Below are positions 12,340 to 23,839 of a stretch of 64,000 nucleotides of DNA, in pieces. This DNA is from Sepiola atlantica (taxonomy: Eukaryota > Mollusca > Cephalopoda > Sepiida > Sepiolidae): NCBI GenBank assembly GCA_963556195.1, contig OY744520.1:152326607-152390606 (forward strand). Reading direction: 5' to 3'. A program made the translations under genes and the position numbers. The first letter of the stretch is position 1; each line of letters begins with the position of its first letter. A model generated the notes under the pieces. That model was not told where the DNA came from, did no database searches, and saw only the letters and a program-made list of their open reading frames with translations.

Positions 12340-13380
12340 GTAAAAGGAGTGGCGAAACTCTTAATTATTTCCATCACTTGTCATCTAATATCTGAATAGG
12401 TTCACCATAAAGTAGCAAGTCAGCATCCAGTTTGCCTAGTCTCTATACTGCCACACTTCTCTTGGCTGGAAATATGCTTGAAGAAAACTCCATTATAGAC
12501 CGGAGTTAAGAAACTAGACGTAAAATATAAAAAAAATGATATCTATTCTGAGAAAATGTTGCGCCTATTTTATAAATGAAAGTCGCAATTCTGCGTGTGT
12601 GTGCGGCTAAAATTAAACATACAAACCATGCATCACCGGATTCAATGTGACCGCGACCTGATCATGATAAAAAAAACGTAATGTAATATTTACCCCATCG
12701 GGGTCCAAGAGACCAAATATATTTTTTATTCTTACTTGAAAATGTTTCAAAAACAAAGCTGAAACTAGGTCAAACGGTCAACTAGTAAGCTTTCTTTTTT
12801 CTTGCTTTCTTTTTGCGTTTCTTTTTTCTTCATCTCTATTATATTAAATCAGTTACTAGAGGGAAAGAGAGAGAAAGATGGGCAGAGAGATGTAGAGGGG
12901 GCAGTCAGAAAGAGAGAGGGGGTAGAAAGAGTGGGAGAAGTCGACAGAAGAAGTAGAGAGCGAGAGAAGTTTAAAAAGAAAAGTGTTACACTTTTAAAAC
13001 TCTTCTATTTTGTTAGCCATTTCCCGGACAACGTCGGATAGCCCTGCTAGTTACATACAATTTATTGATGTACTAAGAAGTGTCTGGTGGGAGAGATTCC
13101 GAATGTTTTTCCTGGGGATCGGGGCGGAAAAAGAGTCACATCTCTATGAGTGTTTGTAAGAAAATATAGCAAGCAATAAAAAGTCACGTGGCGAACGTCA
13201 CACGTTCAGAGCTTTCAATTTTGTACGCATCTTCGTATTAAGCTACGCCACACTACTTCCATTATTGAACTTCTCGGTTCAAATTTTGCCATCGTCTGAA
13301 TCAGCATAGTATGACTTTTTTGATTGACTTTATGCTGTTGTTGGTATAGGTTTCCTCTAATTATTTCTAGAAACAGATAC
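12340..13380. other. no gene recognised
   Basis: A purine-rich tract at 12855-12970 (gagag-type) yields a charged open frame that is simple-sequence artefact. Nothing else seen. Confidence 0.45.
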
Positions 13381-13429
13381 TCACAGGAAGAACAACGTGA
13401 AGGTTGCCAACATCCATAAGTGGGGGTAG

Positions 13430-13511
13430 TGCCATAGAACCGACTGGATTCGAACTTGGCATACCCAGGTCGTCAGTCCATATCGTTATACGCTTCGCTA
13501 TCTCCGCCAGT
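13430..13511 (-). other. tRNA-like SINE head
   Basis: Minus strand shows a Pol III box A-like TAGCGAAGCGT and a box B-like AGTTCGAATCC at tRNA-like spacing, flanked by actggcgg and ccagtcgg. The anticodon region does not fold as a normal tRNA, so a tRNA-derived SINE or tRNA pseudogene is more likely than a tRNA gene. Confidence 0.55.
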
Positions 13512-13950
13512 CATAAGAAAGTAAAACGTCTAGGCTAGTTGAAATATTTGCGATGCATAGATACGCCATTAGTACAAATCTGTGTCATTTGTTTCTTTTG
13601 GGGATAGGTGACGCCCTGATGGGGGGATGGAGTTTTGTCTCTAAGCCAAAAGCAAAATGCGCTTAAAAATTAGCAGTTATTATAATAGATCATGATAATT
13701 ACGCTTAATTTATTTATATTCCTCTGACATTAAAGGTCAACTTGAACCGATTTCCTCACTTTCGGAATGGAATGAATATTTTAACTGGAAATGTGTTAAT
13801 TGACATCCGGATTATAATTTTTACTTGTTGATCACGTGATCCGTATTTGATTTGGGCGAACATTTGCTGAACAGCTGCCTCGGCTACACGTGCATCGCTT
13901 AGCCAATGTCAATTAACATGCCACTATTACTCGATCATTCGAAGCGGATG

Positions 13951-14010
13951 TGCGATTGGCGTAATGGATACCGTGGCTGACTATGGTATTTGTTCAAATT
14001 TCCCCTTTAT
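13951..14010 (+). other. tRNA-Arg-like SINE head
   Basis: Box A consensus match TGGCGTAATGG (13957-13967) followed by ataccgtggctgacta, resembling the 5' half of a tRNA-Arg, and a degraded box B TGTTCAAATTT (13991-14001). The 3' half is lost in pyrimidine-rich sequence and the TCTA array at 14081-14124. Confidence 0.4.
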
Positions 14011-14074
14011 CTCTGACTAACCCCTCTCTCTACCTCTCCTTGGCAATACTTCTCTCTCCCCTCTCTCTCCCCCT

Positions 14075-14080
<6 letters not shown>

Positions 14081-14124
<44 letters not shown>
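14081..14124. repeat. TCTA tetranucleotide array
   Basis: About eleven tcta units. Confidence 0.95.
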
Positions 14125-15624
14125 AGTTATTTCAGATCGTCATTTCATTATGAATTAATGTTTTACATAAAACCATAGTATCAATGACAACTTTTCTTGT
14201 AGACCGGCGTCCACAACCGAAGCACCCCCTCTTTCTAACCAATGATCATTTTTACGATATTTAACTTTAAATATATAATTTTGGGACAGTTCAATAAAAT
14301 TTACATTCGAAAAACGTACCGTTGGTATGGTGTTTGTTTGTCTCGCAATTTCATCCTCAGTTGATATATATAAAGTGATAAAAACGGATTTTTCTAATTC
14401 TATTCCGATGTGTCGTATCGAATTCTTTTCAGGGCGGTGATGAGGAGAGTGGGACTAGATCTTAATCTGCCCACCTAATTTACCTAGCTGACATAACCGG
14501 CATTGCACGCGTGTGAAATATGTCGAATATATATATATATATATATATTGTGTGGCAGCATTTTTTCATTTATGCAAACATTGCTAAAATTAACCGAATC
14601 GTCTGTTTTACTATACCTTTTGTATTTTCTTCAATTTCATAATCTTTACATCTACAAAGACATAACTGCCCTTTCATTGATTAAAGACAAACTCTAGTTA
14701 ATAACACGAAAATAATACATTCCGAGACCAATTTAAAAAAATAAAAAAATAAATGATTGAAGCTATCTACATATGAACCCAATAGAAGCATTGTAAAATG
14801 CTTAGCGTAGTCCTATTTTATTCTGTGATGCCACTCTGGCGTCGCTGAGTTTAAGTTTGTAAAAGGTCATTTTATTAATTAATTATTGTTTGCCCCCCCC
14901 CATTTTCCTTCTCAATATTTTATTGGACTGTACAGAATAGATTCAGCTATTACTTAAAATAAATAAATAAATGTTAAAAATAATTAAATCGTGAACGTCT
15001 TCCCATGAACAATGCGAAACCGTTCTTTTACGAGCGCGTCTCTCCGATATCTTTTAAAAATTCTCTTCTTTCTCCAGCTTTTTTGTCCATTTGATTTGGA
15101 CACCTGAGGGGATTTCGACAAGGATCGAAAACGTTCGTGATACCTATGTATAATTTACTAATTATTTTGATTTTAATGCGAAAAAGACCATTAGAAAAAA
15201 AATTGAAACATTTTTTAAAACGTTATACTTAAACAGAAATATTCTGTTAATTTTAACAATGTTTGCGTCCCGAGCTCTACTTCAGAGATGCCTGCAAGCG
15301 TAATATAGATTCTTGTTCAATGTACCTCAATACATGGGAAGCCTCTGCAGCTGACAGACCTGCCTGGAGGATATAGATACGCAAGGGAATGATCATCAGT
15401 GAGAAGACATTCCACGATTAAAACGCTGCGAAGAGAGCTAATAGAAGAGCAAGCCAACAGGCAGACCAACCAGCCCAAGTGGCACATTATACAGCAGCCT
15501 TCTTGTGGCAATGATGTAGTACACCATATAAACCAAGAATTGGCCTCTACAATCACACAAGAAGATGCATACGAGCAACATCCCAATACGGCGCTGAGCT
15601 ATAATCGCTGAGACTGACGGATGC

Positions 15625-15628
<4 letters not shown>
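14125..15628. other. no gene recognised
   Basis: The overlapping frames on both strands at 15317-15611 have no recognisable domain, although that patch is less AT-rich than its surroundings and could be an old element. Confidence 0.4.

Positions 15629-15693
<65 letters not shown>
15629..15693. repeat. AT array (left flank of MITE)
   Basis: Alternating AT, interrupted by insertion of the MITE that follows. The same type of sequence resumes at 16076. Confidence 0.95.
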
Positions 15694-15696
<3 letters not shown>

Positions 15697-16072
15697 GGTG
15701 GGCAAAAATAAGGGTCCTATTTTTAAAAATTCATAACTTTTTTATTTATTGATTTTTTTTGATTTTTTTTAGAATAAGTAAAGGACCCCTTCCGAAGCAA
15801 GCATGAGCCGCATTAGTCCTAAGGAACGTACCCTCATTTAGAAAACATTATTTTTGCTTAAAAAACTCAAAACAGTGTAAAAAACAATACTTTAGTTTTT
15901 GTAAGTTTTAAGAAGTGTTTTTCGGCTAAAATTTGTTTTGTTTATTTCAAAAAATCTCGGAAGGGTCAGTCTACACATACATAAAGTTTGGTGAGTTTAA
16001 CTTTTATTTTGTGGAAGTTATTCAAATTCAAGTTATTCAAATTTAAAGATAGGACCCTTATTTTGGCCCACC

Positions 16073-16075
<3 letters not shown>
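15694..16075 (+). mobile_element. 382-bp TA-flanked MITE, copy 1
   Basis: Terminal inverted repeats of 27 bp begin cagggtgggcaaaaataagg and end with the complement, with one mismatch between the ends. Both ends are flanked by TA inside an AT array, the target-site pattern of Tc1/mariner transposons. There is no transposase frame, so it is non-autonomous. The copy at 44402-44782 differs at only a handful of positions, implying recent mobility. The first seven bases of its termini equal those of the mariner element at 61178-62508, but the following sequence differs, so that element is probably not its direct source. Confidence 0.85.

Positions 16076-16110
<35 letters not shown>
16076..16110. 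repeat. AT array (right flank of MITE)
   Basis: Continuation of the array interrupted at 15694. Confidence 0.9.
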
Positions 16111-16112
<2 letters not shown>

Positions 16113-16328
16113 TAGAAAGGATGAATCAATTCTGCGGAAAGAACAATTTTGTATCACTGTGTACTCCTTATGAAGATTAAAATCAAGATATAATACTACT
16201 AAACTTTATGTCACTAATCCTTATCCTAATTCTGATCAAAATCCATTACATCATTTTGATTCTGTAAAACGTCTCAAATTTGAAGCTTAAGCTTAAAGGG
16301 TCTGATATAAATCTTATAAATATATGTG

Positions 16329-16329
<1 letters not shown>

Positions 16330-16386
<57 letters not shown>
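16330..16386. repeat. AT array
   Basis: Alternating AT that forms the left boundary of the family-C element. Confidence 0.95.
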
Positions 16387-16388
<2 letters not shown>

Positions 16389-17065
16389 CTTTTTTGTTTC
16401 ATTTTACTTCAGTAGAAGTTCTCACAAATCAAGGGACCCTTCATGTGACTAATATTCCATTAAAGTTCTCGTTTACCTATAAAACGTTGAGTTTGTAACG
16501 AAGTGAAGAACATTAATTTCCCTCACCCCATTTGACCAGTTAACTATGTTATAGTATATATTTCTTGTGACCTTACCGGATTCCAGGACAAGCATCCCTC
16601 TTTTCTGGTGGAGTATCCAGCTAAATGCTGTTACTTGAGGGAACATTATCTGGAAAAGAGGCACCATTCCTCATAAGAGCCAGTATATCGCCGTGCCGGG
16701 GATATCTTATTTGACCTTCGAATACTATGTTATTTTGCATCTTAACTGGGTTTACTTGGAGGTGAAGCATCCTTATGTCAGGTTGTCCTTACAAACCATT
16801 GTACAGAGAGACTAAAGGCACCCGGGGATGGTGTCTAGTAGGTAATTCAAACTCTCCAGTAGGTAATTCCAACTGGCTTAAGGAAAGAATAATAAACACT
16901 GGTGTATTACAGAATACACCTTGCATTGAACAATCGAAATTTGAAATAAATTTGGACATTCGAACATGTTTATCACTCTTATTTCTTCTATCTTTATAAT
17001 TGCTCTATCTCGTATATTGAGCTTAACCTTTTCACTATAGGTCCTATTTACTAAAAGTTTACTTT
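16387..17065 (+). mobile_element. family-C dispersed element, long copy
   Basis: The first part (16395-16860) matches 49037-49535 in the same orientation. Shared blocks include ttaccggattccaggacaa, tggtggagtatccagctaa and ctgacaaaccattgtac-type sequence. The next part (16868-16985) matches the complement of 58480-58575, and the end (16999-17052) matches 50222-50275. The copy lies between two AT arrays. The hammerhead seen in the other copies is reduced here to ggcttaaggaaagaataata. No convincing coding frame. Confidence 0.55.
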
Positions 17066-17078
17066 TGGTCTATATTTG

Positions 17079-17184
<106 letters not shown>

Positions 17185-17284
17185 CGTGTTTAAAACCTGA
17201 TAGACCTGGAGTTGTCACCGTTTCAAATAGAAAGTTGATTTCCGGAAATGTTATGACCCCCCCAAGTATGTTTAAAAAGAAGAA

Positions 17285-17287
<3 letters not shown>

Positions 17288-17371
<84 letters not shown>
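17288..17371. repeat. AT array
   Basis: Pure alternating AT, over 80 bp. Confidence 0.95.
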
Positions 17372-17372
<1 letters not shown>

Positions 17373-20300
17373 CATATCGTGTTATTGAAACTTGAATCAT
17401 TTGGATTATCACCACTAGAAAAATAAGTATTGTCGCCCAAACAAAACTTACGATTAGCCTATAAACAGACAAAATAAAATAAAAACAATTCGGTTTTCGT
17501 TACTTCGAAGGAGTACTTTGTATTTATGATTTTAGTACAAAATTTATTGTTTATCCCCTATATTTAACGAGTTTATATTTGAAAGCATTCACCAATTCCA
17601 CACACACCACAATGCACTGTTTGGAAAGCAAAATTGTACTTGCAAACATTCAACCTCACCCCCACTGTAGATACGGTTTCCTTCCACATTCTGGGAATGC
17701 TACTTTTATTTTTAGCCGTATATTCAGGCTATGTTTTTGTTATGTACCTGAATCGTGTCTCCCTATACTCCTTTGTAGATATGTATCGGAAAGTTAAGTT
17801 TCCGGATGAATTCTTCAACTGGATAGTTAATCATTTAAGGTCATTGTTAGCCGCTCTTTTGGACACTTACCACTAGATCCACGTGGCGCTTATATTTTAT
17901 AAGGAATGTGACCTTGGCGTCTTTTATTCACCCTGCCATGTGACAACTTTCTTTGGTGACTCACACCGGACGTACAATGGATCTGGATCACTGCCAGCAT
18001 TCACTCAAGACAGGTTTAGACGGATCGAAGTGAATTTGTAGTGTCATCGGATAATACAAAAGTCCCTCGAAAATAGTAGAGATCGGAAAAATATTGAGTT
18101 TACTGTTTTGTTTTAACACGATTGAAAAATGGACTGACCGTTTTGTAACGCTGAAGAAACATGGCGAAATATTACTTGATTATCAAGACATCCCAAGTGT
18201 TATGGGCTTTTTAAATGTAATCTCTCTTAAGTTACATCTTGTGTGGGAACATCGCATCAATATTATTTAAGTAAAGTTGTTAACAAATAATATTAACGGG
18301 GGCATCGCAACTCCAACGATTATGCATTTATAAACAAATATGAAAATGTGGACCTGGATCTGTACGAAATTTACCCGAAGTGGATTGAGTTGGACCCCAG
18401 TAAAGTTTTACCGTATAGAGTCAAAACGACATTCATTTGAGTGTCGTGGGTTGATACAAGAGTTCGCAATAATAGTTTCCGTCTATATTCTAAAGCAGGC
18501 ATACGTAACCATCGGCCGTTTGAGATTTCCTGGAACTGTTTCAGTAATGAGAGGGGAGCAGTGAATCTGTTTGAGAGAGCACCGAAACTTTCGATAACTT
18601 TCCACGGACACGTTTAGCGGTATCAGTGGTGCGGGGAAAATGCATGTGGGGAATTTGTCTGGCAGACGTGATCAAGTTGTACAACTGATACGAGTTATTT
18701 ATAGGTCAGTGGAAGCTCATGTCCACTGCCAAGCTCAAGCATCCCAATCTTTTTGAGTGGCCTTCTGATAAATACAATAACACGTAGGTTGATTTTATTT
18801 CATCCTTATTAAATTTTACTTCGGCCACTTAGAAAATTCAGCGATAACTATAGCTTACATCGTCCATTTTACTGTACTCCAATAGAACCACTCGTTTAGG
18901 CTCGGGTTCTGCATAACTCGTTAGCGAGTATTTTAATATCTATTTTCAAGTGAATCAGGCTGTGAAAGAGGCTGTAGAACCTTTTCACTACTCGCGCGTG
19001 ACATCGTATCCACGCGAGACCTTTTCTTTTGTCGCGCTCCCCTAACTTTAAATATATAACAAGATAAGTAATATTTGCATCCAGTGGGCGCATATATTTG
19101 TTAGTAATATTAAAATTAGGAAGTTCTTTCTTCGTACAATATTTCTTGAAAAAATAACACGTGCGTAAGTTTCTGATAAAGAACACATGTATCAATCGGC
19201 AGCAAAACTGACGTTAAAATGTTTGTTTTGTAGCGTTGCGCATGCGTATGCCTGTTGAGTTTATATATTGCATTCTGGGCTTTGCCATGTTTTCACTCTA
19301 GAAAACTCCAAGAGAAACCTGAATACTGTATCGAGAGAGCGGGAGAGAGAGAGGGGGAGGAAGAGAAGGGGGATAAATTCCTATCAAGAAACGTTAAAAT
19401 TCTTTTCGCTGCCGGTCACAAAAATAAATACAGTGCCACACCCACGCGGTCGGTGGGCCGCCATCTAAAGCACGTGACCTTGATGGAGGTCAAGTTCTCC
19501 TCACAACGCGGCTTCGCTTTCACATCACAAGACGCAGAGAAGTAGAATAGAATGTCCTTTTGAAGACACAAGTGCTTGTTTGGGGATTAAACAAACGCGT
19601 CAAATTGTTTTGTCTTCCATTGTTTTTCGGTTTTTTTTTTCTAATTATTTCTTACTCCTTATGAGTCTTGACAAGAGTCATTACCAGTGACAAAACTGCT
19701 GAAACAGGTGGTGCTCCCTCAAGTCGTAATAAAAAAATGTCTCCCCATATCTCAAGTACAAGGGGTAATTTTAGACTATTCATATAAATAAAGTGATTTA
19801 TTTTTCTTTTGGTTCTGTGATTCTATTACTAACATTGTATTACTTAAGTATGTTTGTTAGTGGCATCATCGTTCTGACGAACAACGGTGGGGAAAGGGAG
19901 TCTACCTAGAAGATGCTTCTTGGTAGCCGTAGCTCTGTCAAGCTTACTTTTCATGTTTTGCTTCTCTGTCATGCTTAAGTTTTGACTAGCATTTTCATCG
20001 CTAATGGCGCAGATTAATCGTACGAATACGACAAATGAACATCTTCAAAAGTCAAATATATTATTTAATTTGTGAAACACGAATTTACGTCGGAAAATGT
20101 TCTATTGGAAATTGTTAAAACGACAAATAAAAGTATTTTTAAACAACATTAAACAACATCAACATATTTAATGCATCTTATGATGAATGGTAATAAATAA
20201 ACCTTACTCAGAGCAGAATACGTACGATATTCAATTAAATACGAATAATATACACATTCAAAACGTTTTAATCCAGTGGAGAAGGAAAAGAATAACATGC

Positions 20301-20459
20301 GGAGATACACTGAAAACATTATGAAAAGAAAAAAAAGAAAAATGAAAAGAGAGGGAAAGTTATTTTTTATATGTATATTTCGACAGAAAGAAATTAAGTG
20401 TTAAACTTTTTGAAAGTGAAAATTTTTTTTAATGATTTTTTTAACATAGTTCACCCCAA
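17372..20459. other. no gene recognised; minisatellite fragment inside
   Basis: Small open frames (17579-17876, 18340-18564, 18896-19195, 19255-19545) show no known domain. 19650-19770 resembles the dispersed repeat of 10345-11510, and 19922-19995 contains two units like the 37-bp minisatellite (ctctgtcaagcttac and ctctgtcatgcttaag), so the repeat and minisatellite co-occur twice in the window. Confidence 0.45.
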
Positions 20460-20885
20460 ACAAGGCAAGCCACCACTGTAAACGTAAGGGACTACTGAGA
20501 ATAAGGGTAGAAGTTTTGGGTTACATCCTAAGTTGGGAGCTGTGCAGCGAGATGTCTGTTTATATTAGTTTTAACCTTTTGCATGTCGGTACAGTCGAGG
20601 AAACAGAAAACAGGGAGGGAGTTCCAGAGGTCGGCAGCACGAGGAAAGAAGCTATTGGAGTGAAATGCTCTTCGGCATCTGGGGATCTCGACAGTGAATG
20701 GTTCTGATTTAGCTGATTGTCGAGTTGGTCTAGCGAATTTACGTCGTGGGGGTACCAGAGCAGTAAGTTCATCGGAGCACAATCCATTGAAGTATTTGTA
20801 AAACAAGCAAAAGGATGCAACATTGCGGCGATGGGACAGGGCCTGGAGTTTGGTGTATAGTGAAGAACCTATTAAATAAGCGACT
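20460..20885 (-). pseudogene. Jockey-like LINE C-terminal remnant
   Basis: The minus frame at 20528-20806 encodes FYKYFNGLCSDELTALVPPR and then RRAFHSNSFFPRAADLWNSL, the characteristic C-terminus of Jockey-type LINE reverse transcriptase ORFs (consensus features FFPRTARLWNSLP). One frame over, the upstream sequence (20810-20870) gives the preceding YTKLQALSHRR-type residues, so a frameshift separates them. Only the 3' end of the element remains; EN and RT catalytic domains are absent. Homologous remnants are at 50540-53050 (minus) and 55255-55690 (plus). Confidence 0.75.
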
Positions 20886-21660
20886 CTTTTTTGGGGATCT
20901 TGTCAAAGAGGGAGAGACTAGTGGATGATGCACACGCCCAGGTGTGGCAACAATACTACATGCATTGGCGGATGGTGGCTTACCTAGTACGTAAGTTAGT
21001 TAGTTGAGAGTAACAGGACATGAAACTGACTGAGTGTCAACTTGATGTTCCAGTGTTGAAAATTGCTTAGGATGTGGGAACAACGAATATGACGTCACAC
21101 GGCCTAAAGAGAAAGGTGGATAAAAAGGGAGTCTGCTGTGAAGCACGCATTAACGTCAGATGAGGAATGTCATGGGCTGACAGCGTATAATCAAATAGTG
21201 TTTTTCTCTATATTTCTCTCTTTCTCTCTTTCTCTCTCTCGCTCTCTCGCTCTCTTTTTTTATTGTCTTCCTCTGTCTCACTGACTATCTGTTCCACTCC
21301 ATCGTAATGATTTCTTTTGAACGAGGATCACATCGAATACATGACCCTTGTCTTCCATCTGTTAAGGAAACAACTGATAAACAATCGATCGATATTCAGT
21401 AAGATTGGTCTAAAATGTAAAAGAATGTTACTCGTAATTGTTATGCATTTCAAATTAAGCAAAATAAGGTGAAAAGTCATATTTTATTTTCATGAATTTC
21501 AAACTCACACGCATAGCTTATGATAATACTGTTTAATCAAAATTATATGCATTTATTCAAATACCTTGGTTAATGTAGTTCCAGATTATATATGTTATGG
21601 GGATCTATATCCAAAGTTATCGGAGAAGTTCGGAAAAACACAGATAGACGAGAGCTACAA
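20886..21660. other. LINE flank and unassigned sequence
   Basis: 20886-21180 may still be decayed LINE sequence (it reads on in the same direction), but without clear motifs. 21196-21258 is a CT-rich simple tract. The rest is unique AT-rich sequence. Confidence 0.35.
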
Positions 21661-21663
21661 CTT

Positions 21664-21723
<60 letters not shown>

Positions 21724-21726
21724 TAT
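21664..21726. repeat. AT array, interrupted
   Basis: AT with ttta and tgta interruptions. Immediately precedes the family-H element. Confidence 0.9.
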
Positions 21727-21739
21727 GATAACAAATTAA

Positions 21740-21945
21740 ATAATATTCCAACGTAATGGAAAATGAAAAAGGAATGGCTATGTTTCGTTCTATAAACGAA
21801 CATAATCATTCTTTTCACATCACAAACGGACCAAACTTTTTAAAGTATTTGTACTTGTGTGTTATCTCTTCAAATCAATCATCCTGAAAAAGTATTGAAA
21901 TAAAGACGAAATGTTGATGAATACATAAATAATTTTGGTTTTCCT
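21740..21945 (+). mobile_element. family-H repeat with decayed hammerhead-like sequence
   Basis: 21873-21920 reads cttcaaatcaatcatcctga followed by agacgaaatgttgatgaa, matching the complement of 37020-37085. The order (c)ctga...gacgaaa...gatga is reminiscent of a hammerhead, but box 1 is CUGAAAA and does not fit CUGANGA. A second stretch at 21778-21815 (atgtttcgttctataaacga) resembles family B on the minus strand, with box 1 lost. Confidence 0.4.
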
Positions 21946-22135
21946 TTTTTCATATGTATATGTATATAGATATACTAAAATATGTGACATGTTAGGTAAC
22001 TCACTGTGCTCGGTTTAAATTGTTTTAATCAAGAAAAAGTGTGTTTCAACAAACCAGATAAATATTTTAACATTTTTAAAGACAAACCCTAAAATTAGAC
22101 TGTTCTGCTTGGTATCTCTTTTTCTTTATTTATTT

Positions 22136-22138
22136 ATT

Positions 22139-22207
<69 letters not shown>
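22136..22207. repeat. TTTC array grading into CT array
   Basis: About nine tttc units then pure CT. Confidence 0.9.
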
Positions 22208-22652
22208 TCCCCTATCTCTCTTTTTTATTCTCTCGTTTCCACTCCAAAGACAAGGCGGTAATTAGTATCACTGCTTATGGTGACATTAATTTTTGTTTAT
22301 TATGGACAATCGTCGTCTTATTTCCTGTTTTATTACATTTTACTGTTAATAACAGAGAGTGAATGAGAAGCAAGAGTGATAGAACGTCAAGGAACATAGA
22401 GGGGAGAGTTTAGAAGTGATAGATAGAAAGTTAATAAGAGATGTCACTTGATCATTTAATTGCCAATTTAGGCTAATAAGAGCAATTCAAATGGGAGGAT
22501 TTTTCAAACATAACCAAGTCCCAAAACTGAGGAATATTTTAACGTGTATTTTGTGGGATTAAAATATAAGAAAAACGCCTGAGATAAACAAATGTTAACT
22601 CAACTTCAGTCTAATAATAGATATGCATATCTAGATACAGATACACACGCAT

Positions 22653-22691
<39 letters not shown>

Positions 22692-23237
22692 TATATGCTT
22701 AAACACATATACAAAACCATACAAATATACACAAGTAGAAAGACATACATACATACTCTATAGGCCCACCCCTACCCTATACCTACGCACTTGTGCTTGC
22801 GTGCAGGTATCTCCTTCAACTAGATACGGCTCTAACCAAACGCTTGCGTGTAGAATCATAGCCTGATTAAATGGCACAGTTTACGTTGAGGGGAGGTTGG
22901 AATAGGTGAGGAATGAACGTCTTCTAAAGATGGAGTAGGATAGGAGTGGGAGATTTCTACTGCTGTAGCTACCCGGATGTTGAAATGTTTGGCCACGCGC
23001 CAAAACTGATGCAACGAAAGGAAATCTGAGTTAAACAAGTTTGGGGCAAAGAGGATTTGAAACTTTATTTCCGCCAAATTCTTCCGTCTGGTTTGAATTT
23101 AGTTTTTTTTATATGTACTTAACGTGGAAACTGTAAAGAAAATGGCGAAATTATTAGCAGAACTTAGAGTCAAGAATATAATATCCATGACATAATGTGT
23201 CACTTCTCAGACTTTTTGTAATAATCGGAATGTAAGA
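22208..23237. other. no gene recognised
   Basis: Contains an AT array at 22653-22696. The minus frame 22856-23077 has no recognisable domain. Confidence 0.4.
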
Positions 23238-23244
23238 TACACAC

Positions 23245-23336
<92 letters not shown>
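23238..23336. repeat. AC array followed by AT array
   Basis: AC units to about 23257, then AT to 23336. Confidence 0.95.
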
Positions 23337-23343
<7 letters not shown>

Positions 23344-23637
23344 GGTAGGTGTGTTTACGTGTCGATATTTCAGCCTGATCATTTGTGCCATGCCTGTGCG
23401 CCGAGCCTCTCTATCCAGGGTTGGTCAGTTGGTCAATTCAGTCAAATTATCTCTCGTGGGATCAACCAATTACGCAAAGGGCTCATAGGGGAAGAACATA
23501 GGTATGTACACACGGAAGCCAGTGGTCTCATATGAAATATCTACAACAAGATTTCCAAAAAAAAAAAGCTGGGCGGCTGAGCCATTTTGCGTGCTTACAA
23601 ACAGAAACTGTAATTTTTTAAGGATGGCCGCCTTCTG

Positions 23638-23638
<1 letters not shown>

Positions 23639-23700
<62 letters not shown>
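23639..23700. repeat. AT array
   Basis: Pure alternating AT about 140 bp from the start of the LINE remnant. Confidence 0.95.
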
Positions 23701-23703
<3 letters not shown>

Positions 23704-23839
23704 GCCACTGCTTTACAGAAATATGCCATCCCAACAAGATTGCAATCCCCGGATATGGGCATGCAGATGGATTAGCAGGCTCGATTTATTTTTACAAGTC
23801 TTGCTGCCGATATGACATACAAGGTCACTGGTTTCCGTT

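Noticed and set aside
13430..13511. Functional tRNA gene
   Set aside because: Boxes A and B are good, but the anticodon arm does not fold as a normal tRNA.
14350..14380. Minus-strand ctgagga...gaaa resembling a hammerhead
   Set aside because: No stem II possible between the boxes.
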